From positions 2,046,001 to 2,110,000 of the forward strand of contig NZ_CP132339.1 in assembly GCF_030944405.1 (NCBI RefSeq): a stretch of 64,000 bases of DNA, given 5' to 3'. The notes under the pieces were generated by a model. The model ran no database searches. It was not told the origin of the DNA and saw only the letters and a program-made list of their open reading frames with translations. Positions 28,706 to 37,355 of this stretch are shown one piece after another. Within the stretch, counting starts at the first letter, position 1. Every line of letters begins with the position of its first letter. The DNA is from Janthinobacterium sp. J1-1 (GTDB lineage: Bacteria; Pseudomonadota; Gammaproteobacteria; Burkholderiales; Burkholderiaceae_D). The position numbers and the translations under genes were made by a program.

Positions 28706-29536
28706 ATGCAACTCGCATCTCGATTCGCTTCCCATTCCCCGACGCTGCGCAGTGACTACCCGCTGTCCGACGACCAAATCCGCCGCGTAGCCCCGTCCAT
28801 CTTCGCGGAGGCCCCGCACGATAGCCGCTCCGAACGGTACGCCTACATTCCCACCGCCGCCGTGCTGGCGGAACTGCGCAAGGAAGGGTTTGAACCCTTC
28901 ATGGCAGCGCAAACCCGCGTGCGGCACGACGACCGCCGCGACTACACCAAACACATGATTCGCCTGCGCCATGCCAGTCAGATCAACGGCGCGGAAGCCA
29001 ATGAAATCGTGCTGCTGAACTCGCACGACGGCACCAGCAGCTATCAGATGCTGGCCGGAATGTTCCGGTTCGTTTGCAGCAATGGCCTTGTGTGCGGCGA
29101 TACCGTGGCCGATGTGCGCGTGCCGCACAAGGGCGACGTGGCCGGTTCTGTCATCGAAGGCGCTTTCGAGGTGTTGAGCGGCTTCGAACGCGTGAAGGAA
29201 TCCCGCGACCTGATGCGCGCTATCACGCTGGACGAAGGCGAAGCCGAAGTGTTCGCCCGTTCCGCGCTGGCCCTCAAGTACGACCCCACCGATAACAAAC
29301 CCGCGCCCATCACGGAAAGCCAAATCCTGATGCCGCGCCGGTTCGACGACCGCCGCCCGGACTTGTGGAGCGTGTTCAACCGCACCCAAGAAAACCTGAC
29401 CAAAGGCGGATTGCATGGCCGCAGCGCCAACGGACGCCGCCAGCAGACCCGCCCCGTGCAGGGCATTGATTCCGATGTGCGCCTCAATCGCGCCCTCTGG
29501 ATGTTGGCCGATGGCCTGCGCCAGTTGAAGGCCTGA
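28706..29536 (+). CDS. DUF932 domain protein
   Basis: The 276-residue protein belongs to DUF932, common on plasmids, ICEs and phages, of unknown function but related to phage LGT/recombination-type proteins. It shows 'RYAYIPTAAVLAELRKEGFEP', 'HMIRLRH', 'EIVLLNSHDGTSSYQMLAGMFRFVCSNGL' (about 85-113) and 'TVADVRVPH'. ATG 28706 has GGAG at 28696-28699. It opens the core maintenance block, followed 80 bp later by parB, an order seen in other Tn4371-like elements. Confidence 0.87.
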   Translation: MQLASRFASHSPTLRSDYPLSDDQIRRVAPSIFAEAPHDSRSERYAYIPTAAVLAELRKEGFEPFMAAQTRVRHDDRRDYTKHMIRLRHASQINGAEANEIVLLNSHDGTSSYQMLAGMFRFVCSNGLVCGDTVADVRVPHKGDVAGSVIEGAFEVLSGFERVKESRDLMRAITLDEGEAEVFARSALALKYDPTDNKPAPITESQILMPRRFDDRRPDLWSVFNRTQENLTKGGLHGRSANGRRQQTRPVQGIDSDVRLNRALWMLADGLRQLKA

Positions 29537-29616
29537 TTCCCCACGCGGCAGGGGCAGGCAGCAGCCCTTGCCGCTTTCTTCGCTGCTGCATCCCTGAACC
29601 GATAGGAGTTATCACC

Positions 29617-31683
29617 ATGAACGCCATTACCCAAACCGAAGCCCGCGCCCTCAACACCGCCGCCGCTATCCCGCTGGAAGCCGCCGACCCGACCAAGAAC
29701 CTGATTTTGGTTCCGCTGTCGCGGCTGGTGTCGCGTCCTGCTGGCCGCAACGTGCGCAAGACCCCGCGCATGTCCATTCCCGAACTCGCCGCGAGCATTC
29801 AGCGTGTCGGCCTGCTGCAAAACCTCATCGTCATTGCCGCCGCCGATGGCGAGCATTACGAAGTCGTGGCCGGTGGCCGCAGGCTGGCCGCGTTGAAGCT
29901 GCTGGCGAAGAAGCGCCGCATCAGCAAGGAATGGGAAGTGCCTTGCCTGTTGGTGGCCGATGGCACCGCCCGCACGGCCAGCCTCACCGAGAACGTGCAG
30001 CGCGAAGCCATGCACCCCGCCGACCAGTTCGAGGCATTCGCCGCGCTGGTGGCCGAAGGCCGACCCATCGAGGACATAGCCGCCGATTTCAGCGTCACGC
30101 CGCTGGTGGTGCAGCGCCGCTTGAAGCTGGCGAACGTCTCGCCCCGGCTGCTGGCCGACTACCGCGCCGAAGCCGTGACGCTCGATCAGTTGATGGCCCT
30201 TGCCATCACCGACGACCACGCCGCGCAGGAAACCGCGTTCTACGACGCGCCGACGTGGCAGCGCAACCCTTCCCAATTGCGCGACCGCCTCACCGAGCGC
30301 GAGATTGACGCATACCGGCATCCGCTGGTGCGTTTCGTGGGGCTGGATACCTACGGAGCCGCAGGCGGTGGTGTGCGCCGTGACCTGTTCGCGGAAGGTG
30401 ACGCGGGCGTGTATCTGACCGATGCCGCGCTGCTGGAACGGCTGGCGCAAGACAAGCTGGCAGGTATCGCCGCCGAGGTGAAGGACGAAGGCTGGGCGTG
30501 GGTGGATGCCACCCCCGCCGTGACCCATGCCGACCTGCACGCCTTCCAGCGTGCGCCGAGGGAGCGCCGCGAACCGAACAAGCGCGAAGCGCAGCGCATC
30601 GAGAAGCTGCAAACCAAGATGCACGAACTGGCCGCCGCCGTGGATGACGCGCTTGATACCGAGGACGAGGAAAAGGCCGATGCCTTGCAGGAAGAAGGCG
30701 AAGCCGTGGGCGAGCAGTTGCAGGCGCTGGAAGATGGCTTGCAGGACTACGGCACGACCGTGAAGGCCGCAGCCGGTGCCATCGTCACCATCGACCGCAA
30801 CGGGCAGGCAGTGATTCATCGCGGGTTGATGCGCGAGGCCGAGGCCAAGGCGCTGCGCACACTGGAACGCCTGCGCCAAGGTTTCGGCAGCGAAAGCGAA
30901 GCCGGGAACGACGACGAAGGCGAGGACGACGAGCAGCCCAAGACCGCCGCCATGTCCGACAAGCTGGCGCAGCGGTTGAGCGCCCACCGCACCGCCGCGC
31001 TGCAAATCGAAGTCGCCCGGCATCCGCAAGTGGCGCTGGCCGCGCTGGTGCATGGCATGGTGCAGACCGTCTTGCAGGGCAGCCACTACGGCCACGACTT
31101 GCCGCTGGGCGTGAGCCTGAAAGCGCAAGACCGGCTGGAAGGCATCGCCCCGGATATACCGGATTCGCCCGCCGCCGTGGCGCTGCGCGAGTTGCAGCAG
31201 GTAGCAGGCGAAGGCTTGCCGGAGGACAGCGCCGAACTGTTCGCCGTGCTGCTAGCGAAGTCGCAAGATGAACTGGTGCGGCTGCTGGCGATATCCGTGG
31301 CCGTCACGGTGGACGTGGTGACACCCCGCGCCACGCCGCAGCAACCGGGCGCGGAACTGGCGCAGGCTGTCGGCTTGGACATGGCCGCATGGTGGAAGCC
31401 CACCAATGAGGGTTATTTCCGGCATGTGCCGAAGGCCGCGATTCTGGAAGCCGTGGAGCAGTACGCCCCGGCGCACGTCACCCGGCTGGCGAAGTTGAAG
31501 AAGGCCGACATTGCCAGCGAAGCCGAGCGGCTGGCCGATGGCACCGGCTGGATGCCTGCCATCTTCAAGGCCGAAGGCACCGACGACACCACGGCGCAGG
31601 ATGCGCCGCAGGCGGTGACGAACGACGAGCCGGAAGCCATCGACAACGACGACGAGCAGCAGGCCCACGCACTCGCCGCCTGA
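29617..31683 (+). CDS. parB: ParB/RepB/Spo0J-like partition protein
   Basis: The 688-residue protein has the ParB N-terminal CTPase/nuclease-like domain ('MSIPELAASIQRVGLLQNLIV', 'EVVAGGRRLAALKLL', 'SLTENVQREAMHPADQFEAF') and a helix-turn-helix ('IEDIAADFSVTPLVVQRRLKLANV', residues about 152-175), then a long charged, partly coiled-coil tail unlike short chromosomal ParB. Such large ParB-like proteins are typical of this ICE family and may help stability of the excised circle. Start ATG 29617 follows AGGAG at 29606-29610. The cognate ParA-like ATPase is 5 kb away at 36717. Confidence 0.87.
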   Translation: MNAITQTEARALNTAAAIPLEAADPTKNLILVPLSRLVSRPAGRNVRKTPRMSIPELAASIQRVGLLQNLIVIAAADGEHYEVVAGGRRLAALKLLAKKRRISKEWEVPCLLVADGTARTASLTENVQREAMHPADQFEAFAALVAEGRPIEDIAADFSVTPLVVQRRLKLANVSPRLLADYRAEAVTLDQLMALAITDDHAAQETAFYDAPTWQRNPSQLRDRLTEREIDAYRHPLVRFVGLDTYGAAGGGVRRDLFAEGDAGVYLTDAALLERLAQDKLAGIAAEVKDEGWAWVDATPAVTHADLHAFQRAPRERREPNKREAQRIEKLQTKMHELAAAVDDALDTEDEEKADALQEEGEAVGEQLQALEDGLQDYGTTVKAAAGAIVTIDRNGQAVIHRGLMREAEAKALRTLERLRQGFGSESEAGNDDEGEDDEQPKTAAMSDKLAQRLSAHRTAALQIEVARHPQVALAALVHGMVQTVLQGSHYGHDLPLGVSLKAQDRLEGIAPDIPDSPAAVALRELQQVAGEGLPEDSAELFAVLLAKSQDELVRLLAISVAVTVDVVTPRATPQQPGAELAQAVGLDMAAWWKPTNEGYFRHVPKAAILEAVEQYAPAHVTRLAKLKKADIASEAERLADGTGWMPAIFKAEGTDDTTAQDAPQAVTNDEPEAIDNDDEQQAHALAA

Positions 31684-32493
31684 CCTTCACCACCACCGAG
31701 CGCCCCGGTTTCGGCCGGGGCGCTTCGCTGTTCCATCAGCATCGGCCCCAGGCCGTTCCGCCCTGGTGCCGATGGTCAAAAATCCGGGCGCGGCGGTGGC
31801 CGCGCCCGGTTTCCAAGCCCAAAGCCAGAACGCCCCTTCGCCGCCTTCGGGCGGACGGCGAAGGGGCGGCGCACAAGTGACCTTGTGCGCGGGAAACCCT
31901 CGAAGCCCATAAGTGCGTCGGCGCACAGCGCCGACGACATTCCGAACGCGCCCCACCGCAATGGACGGGCGTGTGGGGCTACGCCCCGGCTTGCTGCCGC
32001 AGGTTGCACGAAAGCGTGCCGTCCTCGACGCTGGCGGTTCGTCGCCTGTACGTCACGAAGGACGGTTCACCGACACGCCGCCCGGCCTTGCAATGGAGCT
32101 TCCACGCCACGCCTCACGCAAAGGGCCGCAAGCAGCGGTAGGAACGCTTTCACCTTGTCGCTGGGCATTGTCCTTGCCCGTGTCAGGGCGCAGGCCGGTG
32201 AAGCCGTCGCGCGGGGATGCCGAGTCGGCCATGCCTCCATTCGGGAGCGGGCGGCCAGTACGTCCTTGTGTTGTTGTGAATCCTGGCGGTGGCTGGGCTT
32301 CATGGCCGCAACCTTCCAGCGAAAACAATTCCCCCTGCGCTGCGCGCATTCCTCGCGGGACAAATTCTTTTCGCTTCCAGGTTCTCCACGGTGTTGCGAC
32401 CGCTGCGCGGTGCGGCCAGCCCATCCCCCGCCGGACGGATCACAACAAGGACGCACTGGCGCGACCTTGTTCAACCCGAAAGGAGAAATCATC
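31684..32493. other. 810-bp non-coding region with strong inverted repeats
   Basis: No gene supported. It has a terminator-like hairpin just after parB (stem GCGCCCCGG/CCGGGGCGC, 31700-31723), an 8-bp GC stem near 31787, and a 13-bp perfect inverted repeat at 31831-31868. The 3' end carries the leader of the DUF736 gene. Confidence 0.5.
31831..31868. repeat. 13-bp perfect inverted repeat
   Basis: CGCCCCTTCGCCG (31831-31843) and its exact reverse complement (31856-31868) enclose 12 bases that can form an inner CC-TTCG-GG. It could be a protein-binding site of the partition or replication proteins or a terminator without T-run. Confidence 0.6.
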
Positions 32494-32808
32494 ATGGCTA
32501 ACATCGGCACCTTCACCGCAGAGAAAGACGGCTTCACCGGCCAGCTCCGCACCCTGACCCTCAACTTCAAGGTCAAGCTGGTTCCCAACGACAAGGGCGA
32601 GAACGAAAGCGCCCCGGACTTCCGCCTGCAAGCGGCCGGCCACGACTTCGGCGCGGCGTGGAAGAAAACCAGCGAGGCCGGGCGGGATTACCTGTCGGTG
32701 GCCATCGACGATCCTTCATTCCCGGCGACGGTCTATGCCCGCCTGATCGAAGGCGAGAATGACACGCACGACCTCATCTGGTCGCGCAGCAAGCCCAAGG
32801 CGGCCTGA
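32494..32808 (+). CDS. DUF736 family protein
   Basis: This 104-residue protein begins '[21 protein letters not shown]' and contains '[21 protein letters not shown]', the DUF736 pattern found almost only on plasmids and ICEs. Function is unknown. ATG 32494 has a perfect AAGGAG (32480-32485). A 14-bp GC hairpin follows directly. Confidence 0.87.
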   Translation: MANIGTFTAEKDGFTGQLRTLTLNFKVKLVPNDKGENESAPDFRLQAAGHDFGAAWKKTSEAGRDYLSVAIDDPSFPATVYARLIEGENDTHDLIWSRSKPKAA

Positions 32809-32816
32809 CGGCCGCC

Positions 32817-32850
32817 CACCGCGCCCCGCCCATTGCGGCGGGGCGCGGTG
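32817..32850 (+). terminator. Hairpin after DUF736
   Basis: A 14-bp perfect stem (32817-32830 with 32837-32850), loop CATTGC, 9 bp after the stop. It lacks a T-run but is the likely transcript end. Confidence 0.6.
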
Positions 32851-33110
32851 CTGCTGATCGCAGCATCGCACGCACAGGGTTTCGGCAGTTGCCCCATGTC
32901 CCGCATGTCCAAGGCCAGCATTGCATTGGTGATGGTCGAATGGCTCGAAGCCCGTGGCAGTAGGAACAGCATGGCGTGTCGGCGCATTGCGCCGCCGGGC
33001 TTTCGGGCTGCGCCCCATGCCGCCAATGGCGTCATGTCCATTCGGCTTCAATCCCTCACGCCTTCGCGCCTGGCGGCGCTGCGCGCTCCGCTTGCGGGCA
33101 TTCAGACGCG
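32851..33110. other. Non-coding stretch between DUF736 and the Xre gene
   Basis: No gene supported. It includes the second copy (33079-33095) of the 17-bp motif seen at 22184-22200. Confidence 0.4.
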
Positions 33111-33443
33111 CTAGGGCGCGTCGCGCTCTTTCAGCACGGCCTCGAACTCCTGGCGCACCCGCGCCAGCAGTTCGTCGGCCTTGTGCGTGTCGTCGCCGGC
33201 GTAGGCCAGCGTCAACAGCGTCAGCGGATGCACTTCCATGACCTCGCACAGCTCGGTCAGCTTGTGCAGGGTCGGACTTTTCAAGTCGCGCTCCAGCGTA
33301 CTCATATAGGTGCGGCTGGACACGTCGGAGAACGCTTCCTGGCTCAAGCCTCGCGCCTTCCTGACTGTCCGTATTGCCGTTGCCAATGAGTGTTTCGCTG
33401 TCACTAACTTGGTTTCCCCATAAAAACCAAGATGACAGCCCAT
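33111..33443 (-). CDS. Xre-family HTH transcriptional regulator
   Basis: The 110-residue product has a Cro/CI-type helix-turn-helix: 'LATAIRTVRKARGLSQEAFSD', 'SRTYMSTLERDLKSPTLHKLTELCEVM' (about 22-68), then a short C-terminal helix. ATG 33443 has no clear ribosome site; a GTG 12 codons in (33407) is an alternative. It faces DUF2958 across a 280-bp region with a perfect palindrome, so it probably represses its own and perhaps the divergent maintenance genes. Confidence 0.82.
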   Translation of the reverse strand: MGCHLGFYGETKLVTAKHSLATAIRTVRKARGLSQEAFSDVSSRTYMSTLERDLKSPTLHKLTELCEVMEVHPLTLLTLAYAGDDTHKADELLARVRQEFEAVLKERDAP

Positions 33444-33446
33444 TGC

Positions 33447-33458
33447 GCCCTATAGGGC
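33447..33458. promoter_or_regulatory. Palindrome at the Xre promoter
   Basis: GCCCTATAGGGC is a perfect 12-bp palindrome three bases upstream of the Xre start, next to -10-like TACAAT and TATAGT sequences. It is a candidate operator for the Xre protein. Confidence 0.55.
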
Positions 33459-33549
33459 TACAATCTATAGTGTTCATTCATGGCTGAAAGGCCCGCTTTC
33501 GTGCTTTTACGGAAATCCGCAGATGCGGATTCCGACAGAACCGGGGAAT

Positions 33550-33655
33550 CGCATCCGTGTCTTTCCGGCTTCCGACAATTCCGCTTCGGCGCTTCTGTTC
33601 TTCTACGGATGCGATGGCTTGCACATCGGTGCTTCCACACGAATGCACGGATGCG
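33550..33655 (+). repeat. Repeated CGGATGCG motif before DUF2958
   Basis: The 8-mer CGGATGCG occurs at 33606-33613 and 33648-33655 and inverted (CGCATCCG) at 33550-33557, with related GCGGAT pieces nearby. The group lies between the divergent Xre and DUF2958 genes and looks like a set of binding sites. Confidence 0.4.
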
Positions 33656-33723
33656 TTTCGGCAGTTCTGCGCTTCGGCACCAAAGCGCATTCGCGCATCG
33701 TCGGTTTCGTGGAGAAGCTGCCC

Positions 33724-34074
33724 ATGACCCTGCCGCTTGTCACCGCTGATGAACGCGCCCGGCTGCTGGCCCACGGCGCGGCGCTCGCCGCTGGTCAGCG
33801 GCTCGACCCGCTGCCCGTGGTGCGCTTGTTCACCCCGGACGCGCATGTGACCTGGCTGCTGGTGTCGCTCGACCCGGCGGATGGCGACACGGCCTACGGC
33901 CTGATCGACCTCGGTATCGGTATGCCTGAGCTCGGGATGGTCAAGCTGTCCGACCTGGCGGGCATCGTCGGGCCGCGCAAGCTGCCGGTGCGGCGGGATC
34001 GGTATTTCCAGGCGGTGCGCCCGTTATCGGAGTACGTCCGGCTGGCGCAGGAGAACGGCGCGATCACGGACTGA
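33724..34074 (+). CDS. DUF2958 family protein
   Basis: The 116-residue product 'MTLPLVTADERARLLAHGAA...' has the DUF2958 pattern 'PVVRLFTPDAHVTWLLVSLDP', 'AYGLIDLGIGMPELGMVKLSDL' and 'VRRDRYFQAVRPLSEY'. Function is unknown; it is common in ICEs and next to partition genes. ATG 33724 has GGAG at 33711-33714; the frame is open to 33523 but the extra part is low-quality sequence over the repeated motifs, so I did not use it. Confidence 0.83.
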   Translation: MTLPLVTADERARLLAHGAALAAGQRLDPLPVVRLFTPDAHVTWLLVSLDPADGDTAYGLIDLGIGMPELGMVKLSDLAGIVGPRKLPVRRDRYFQAVRPLSEYVRLAQENGAITD

Positions 34075-34417
34075 TGAAAACCAGCGCGGCCTAGCCAGCC
34101 GGGGCGCATCGTGACTATTTCAATCTTGATCAAGACCGTGCAGGTCTGAATCCGCATTCTTGCACCGAAGTGGTGCGATCCTGTTGAAAACAGTCCTGAT
34201 CTTGGGCGCGGGCTGCGGCACGGTGTTCGGTGCTGCGCGTCATTTTCCTGAAGGCGTAGCCGTCGCATTCAGACGATTTCCGCAACACGCAGAGCCAAAT
34301 GGTCTTGACACCGACAGTTACAGCCTAACCAATTTTGATGACGACCTGATGGCATTTCGATAGTTCCCGCATCGCGGAAATCGTGGCGACGCATCCCAAA
34401 CAGAGGGAGGTTTCGCC
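34075..34417. other. Non-coding stretch before DUF2285
   Basis: 343 bases without a supported gene; no strong repeats or promoter boxes recognised. Confidence 0.4.
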
Positions 34418-35185
34418 ATGACTGATCGCAGCGCCGAACACTGGTATCCGACAGCGGCCTATCTCTACGTTCTGCACCTTGACGGCCCTGCGCTGGCGTG
34501 GGAATACCTGCGCCGAAATCCCGACTACCGCCGCGACTGGCTGCGCCGCCGCCGCCGGCCGGACACGGCGCAGGCGTGGGGCCTGCGCCTGCTGGAAGAC
34601 CCAGCCCTGGATGCGCGCGACGCGCATCCGGCCTGGTTTCCCGATCACGATGCCGTCGTGCAGGTTTACCCGGACGATGACCCGCCACCCGAAGCCCATG
34701 CCTTCGAGTTCTGGCGCGTCCCTGGCCGCAAGCAACTGATCCACGACGGCAAGCGCCTGGTGCTGGTGTCGCATTGGCCCGGCTGCTGCCTGCGGCTCGC
34801 GCTCGCGCCGGGCCTGGAAGACGGCATGGCCTACCTCTACGCCACCCGCGCCTGCGCCACGCCCTGCGCGCGCTATCGCACGCTCGCGTCCGAGCTGGAC
34901 GCATTGGCCGTGGCCACGGTTGCCACGCCTGCGGCGGCGGCCCGTTCCAGGCCCACGACGGCCGCGGTGCTGGAACTGCACACCTTGCAGACGCTCGACG
35001 CGACCCTGGCGGGCGCGTCATTGCGCGAAGTGGCCGAAGGGCTGTTCGGCGCCGATGCCGTCGCCGCCGACTGGCACAAGGACAGCGCCTTACGTGCCCG
35101 CGTGCGGCGGCTGGTACGTCGTGGCGATGCGCTGATGCGTGGCGGCTATCGCCGCCTGGCACAGCTTCCGCCGCCGTTGCAGTAG
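34418..35185 (+). CDS. DUF6499/DUF2285 domain protein
   Basis: The 255-residue protein has an N-terminal segment 'WYPTAAYLYVLHLDGPALAWEYLRRNPDYR' (residues 8-37; DUF6499-like) and a C-terminal DUF2285 domain ('AVLELHTLQTLDATLAGASLREVAEGLFG', 'LRARVRRLVRRGDALM'). These are DNA-associated proteins of ICE cores, presumed regulators. ATG 34418 follows GAGGGAGG. It is the first of a forward series leading to repA and parA. Confidence 0.82.
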   Translation: MTDRSAEHWYPTAAYLYVLHLDGPALAWEYLRRNPDYRRDWLRRRRRPDTAQAWGLRLLEDPALDARDAHPAWFPDHDAVVQVYPDDDPPPEAHAFEFWRVPGRKQLIHDGKRLVLVSHWPGCCLRLALAPGLEDGMAYLYATRACATPCARYRTLASELDALAVATVATPAAAARSRPTTAAVLELHTLQTLDATLAGASLREVAEGLFGADAVAADWHKDSALRARVRRLVRRGDALMRGGYRRLAQLPPPLQ

Positions 35186-35297
35186 GGGGGGACGTTTCGC
35201 GTCCCCCGTAGATCGTCCCTTAGCAAGCAGCCTCGCTTTCTTGAAAGTGCCTCTAACCGGCCGCGTGGTGTGGCCGGGCTTGATGGAGGTACATCCC

Positions 35298-35582
35298 ATG
35301 CGACCCGCTCCCTTGCGGCCTGCCGCCGCTGCTGTCGCTGCGCCTGCGCAGCCCCAACGCTACCTGACCAACGACGAAGCCGCCGAGTACCTGCGCCTGT
35401 CGCCACGCACGCTGGAGAAACAGCGCGTGATCGGCGGCGGCCCGAAGTTCCGCAAGTTCGGCCGCCGCGTCATGTACGCGGTGTCCGACCTCGATGCCTG
35501 GGCCGACCAGCGCAGCTACGAGGCGACTTCCGACCCGGAATATGCCGAACGCCACGCGGGCGATTACCGTGATGGCCGCTGA
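35298..35582 (+). CDS. AlpA/excisionase-like HTH protein
   Basis: The 94-residue product has a MerR-like winged helix: 'RYLTNDEAAEYLRLSPRTLEKQR' then 'GPKFRKFGRRVMYAVSDLDAWADQ' (about 24-71), the layout of HTH_17/AlpA proteins. ATG 35298 has GGAGG at 35285-35289. Small proteins of this kind can act as excision directionality factors or as activators of integrase; its place before repA makes regulation of the replication/excision state likely (inference). Confidence 0.8.
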   Translation: MRPAPLRPAAAAVAAPAQPQRYLTNDEAAEYLRLSPRTLEKQRVIGGGPKFRKFGRRVMYAVSDLDAWADQRSYEATSDPEYAERHAGDYRDGR

Positions 35583-35596
35583 TCGCTGGCGCGTGG

Positions 35597-36451
35597 GTGG
35601 CCGTCGCCATGTCCAGCCCGCCAGGGCAAGCCTTGCAGCGCGAACAGCTCGACCTGTTCCGCGCGCTGCCGGGCGACATGGCACCCCGCGACAGCCAGGA
35701 CTTGATGGCCTTTCCGTTCTTCTCGCTGGCGAAGTCGCGGCGTACCGCGCCGATCGACTTCCGCGCCGGCGGCATCACCATCCGCGTGGAGGGTACGCAG
35801 GAGCACGGCATCGCAACGATATGGGATGCCGACCTGCTGATTTGGGCCGCCTCGCAGATCGTGGAGGCGCGCGACGCGGGCTTGCGCCCGTCGCGCTGGA
35901 TACGCGCCACTCCCTACGAGATCCTGCGCTTCATCGGGCGCGGCACGTCTCTCAACGACTACCTGCGCCTGAAAGCCGCGCTCGACCGGCTGCAATCGAC
36001 CACGGTGGCCACGTCCATCCGCGAAACCACGGGAAGGCGATTGCATCGCTTCTCGTGGATCAACGAGTGGAAGGAACTGGCCGATGCCAGCGGCGTGCCG
36101 CTGGGCATCGAACTGATCCTGCCGGACTGGTTCTATGCGGGCGTGCTCGATGCCGCCTTGGTGCTGACCATCGACCCAGCCTATTTCCGCTTGAAGGGCG
36201 GGATCGAGCGCTGGCTGTACCGCCTGGTGCGCAAGCACGGCGGCAAGCAGCCGGGCGGCTGGCAATTCGACTTCCGGCACCTGCACCGCAAGTCGGGCAG
36301 CGCTGCGCGCTTCTCCGACTTCGCTTACGACCTGCGCGTCCTGGTGGCGCGGCAGTCGCTGCCCGGCTACGTCCTGGGCATCGAGCGAATGCCGGACGAC
36401 GGACAAGAACTGCTGACCTTCCGGCCCGTGCTGCACACGGCACGGGGATAA
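35597..36451 (+). CDS. repA: Replication initiator protein RepA
   Basis: The 284-residue protein belongs to the plasmid RepA (RepA_N-like 'replication initiator protein A') group: 'DLMAFPFFSLAKSRRTAPIDF', 'HGIATIWDADLLIWAASQI', 'LRFIGRGTSLNDYLRLKAALDRL' and 'DPAYFRLKGGIERWLYRLVRKH'. Start is uncertain between GTG 35597 and ATG 35609. Three iteron-like repeats lie 25 bp behind its stop, a probable origin. Tn4371-like ICEs carry such a gene and may replicate as circles after excision (known for related ICEs). Confidence 0.85.
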   Translation: MAVAMSSPPGQALQREQLDLFRALPGDMAPRDSQDLMAFPFFSLAKSRRTAPIDFRAGGITIRVEGTQEHGIATIWDADLLIWAASQIVEARDAGLRPSRWIRATPYEILRFIGRGTSLNDYLRLKAALDRLQSTTVATSIRETTGRRLHRFSWINEWKELADASGVPLGIELILPDWFYAGVLDAALVLTIDPAYFRLKGGIERWLYRLVRKHGGKQPGGWQFDFRHLHRKSGSAARFSDFAYDLRVLVARQSLPGYVLGIERMPDDGQELLTFRPVLHTARG

Positions 36452-36475
36452 CTCGTGGAAAAGGTGTGGACGGCC

Positions 36476-36540
36476 TCGTGCTATCAGGAGTACCGGGTAT
36501 CGTGCTATCGGGAGTACGCCTATCGTGCTATCAGGAGTAC
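36476..36540 (+). repeat. Three iteron-like direct repeats behind repA (candidate oriV)
   Basis: TCGTGCTATCRGGAGTAC occurs at 36476-36493, 36500-36517 and 36523-36540; only one base differs among the 18-mers. Spacings of 24 and 23 bp equal about two helical turns, as expected for initiator-binding iterons. Confidence 0.7.
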
Positions 36541-36716
36541 GAAAACGCCGGAAAGCCAATAACGGCGCGGGTTTGCGGCCCCTCTAACTTCCCTAACAAG
36601 AAATACATAACTTTTAGTAGAAGCGCGCCGTTTCGGTGGACAACCGAGAAACGGCACGGCGAACAGCGTTTTGCACGGCAGGTAAAGCCCGGCTTTCCAG
36701 CAGGGAGGGCCGCGCC

Positions 36717-37355
36717 ATGATCCTCGCTCTGCTCAACCAGAAAGGCGGTGTCGGCAAGACCACGCTCGCCACGCACATCGCGGGCGAACTGGCGATGCGC
36801 GGCCAGCATGTCGTCCTGCTCGATGCCGACCCGCAGGGTTCATCCCTGGACTGGACGCAGCGCAGAAGCCAGCAAGGCTTGCCACGGCTGTTCAGCGCCG
36901 TGGGCCTCGCACGCGAAACGCTGCATCAGGAAGCGCCAGAACTCGCCAGGCGGGCCGATCACGTCATCATCGACGGGCCGCCGCGCATCGCCGCCTTGGC
37001 GCGCTCCGCGCTGCTGGCGGCCGAGCGCGTGCTGATCCCGGTGCAGCCCAGCCCCTACGACCTCTGGGCCAGCTCGGAAATGGTTTCGCTGATCCGCGAG
37101 GCGCAGGTGTTCCGGCCGCTGCTCCGCGCGGCCTTCGTCATCAACCGGCGCGTCAGCACCACCATCATCGGGCGCGAGGCGCGGCAATCGCTCGCCGAAC
37201 AGCCGCTGCCCGCGCTGCGCTCGGAGGTGCATCAGCGCATCGTCTTCGCCGACAGCGTGGCCGCTGGCCGGCTCGCACGCGAGACAGCGCCCGACAGTGC
37301 CGCCGCCCGCGAAATCACCGCCCTGGTGGACGAACTGCTGCGGTGGCCGACATGA
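36717..37355 (+). CDS. parA: ParA-family partition ATPase
   Basis: The 212-residue protein starts 'MILALLNQKGGVGKTTLATHIA', the deviant Walker A of ParA/MinD ATPases, followed by 'VVLLDADPQGSSLDW' (Walker A') and 'DHVIIDGPPR' (Walker B). Short length and lack of an N-terminal HTH mark a type Ib ParA. ATG 36717 has GGGAGGG at 36703-36709. It starts a tightly overlapping set (parA, small protein, DUF2840, traF). Confidence 0.92.
   Translation: MILALLNQKGGVGKTTLATHIAGELAMRGQHVVLLDADPQGSSLDWTQRRSQQGLPRLFSAVGLARETLHQEAPELARRADHVIIDGPPRIAALARSALLAAERVLIPVQPSPYDLWASSEMVSLIREAQVFRPLLRAAFVINRRVSTTIIGREARQSLAEQPLPALRSEVHQRIVFADSVAAGRLARETAPDSAAAREITALVDELLRWPT

Noticed and set aside
29044-31128. 694-codon minus-strand frame over DUF932 and parB
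   Set aside because: It runs across two real genes and has shadow composition.
36476-36540. CRISPR-like array behind repA
   Set aside because: The 5-6 bp gaps between 18-bp repeats are far too short for spacers; iterons fit better.
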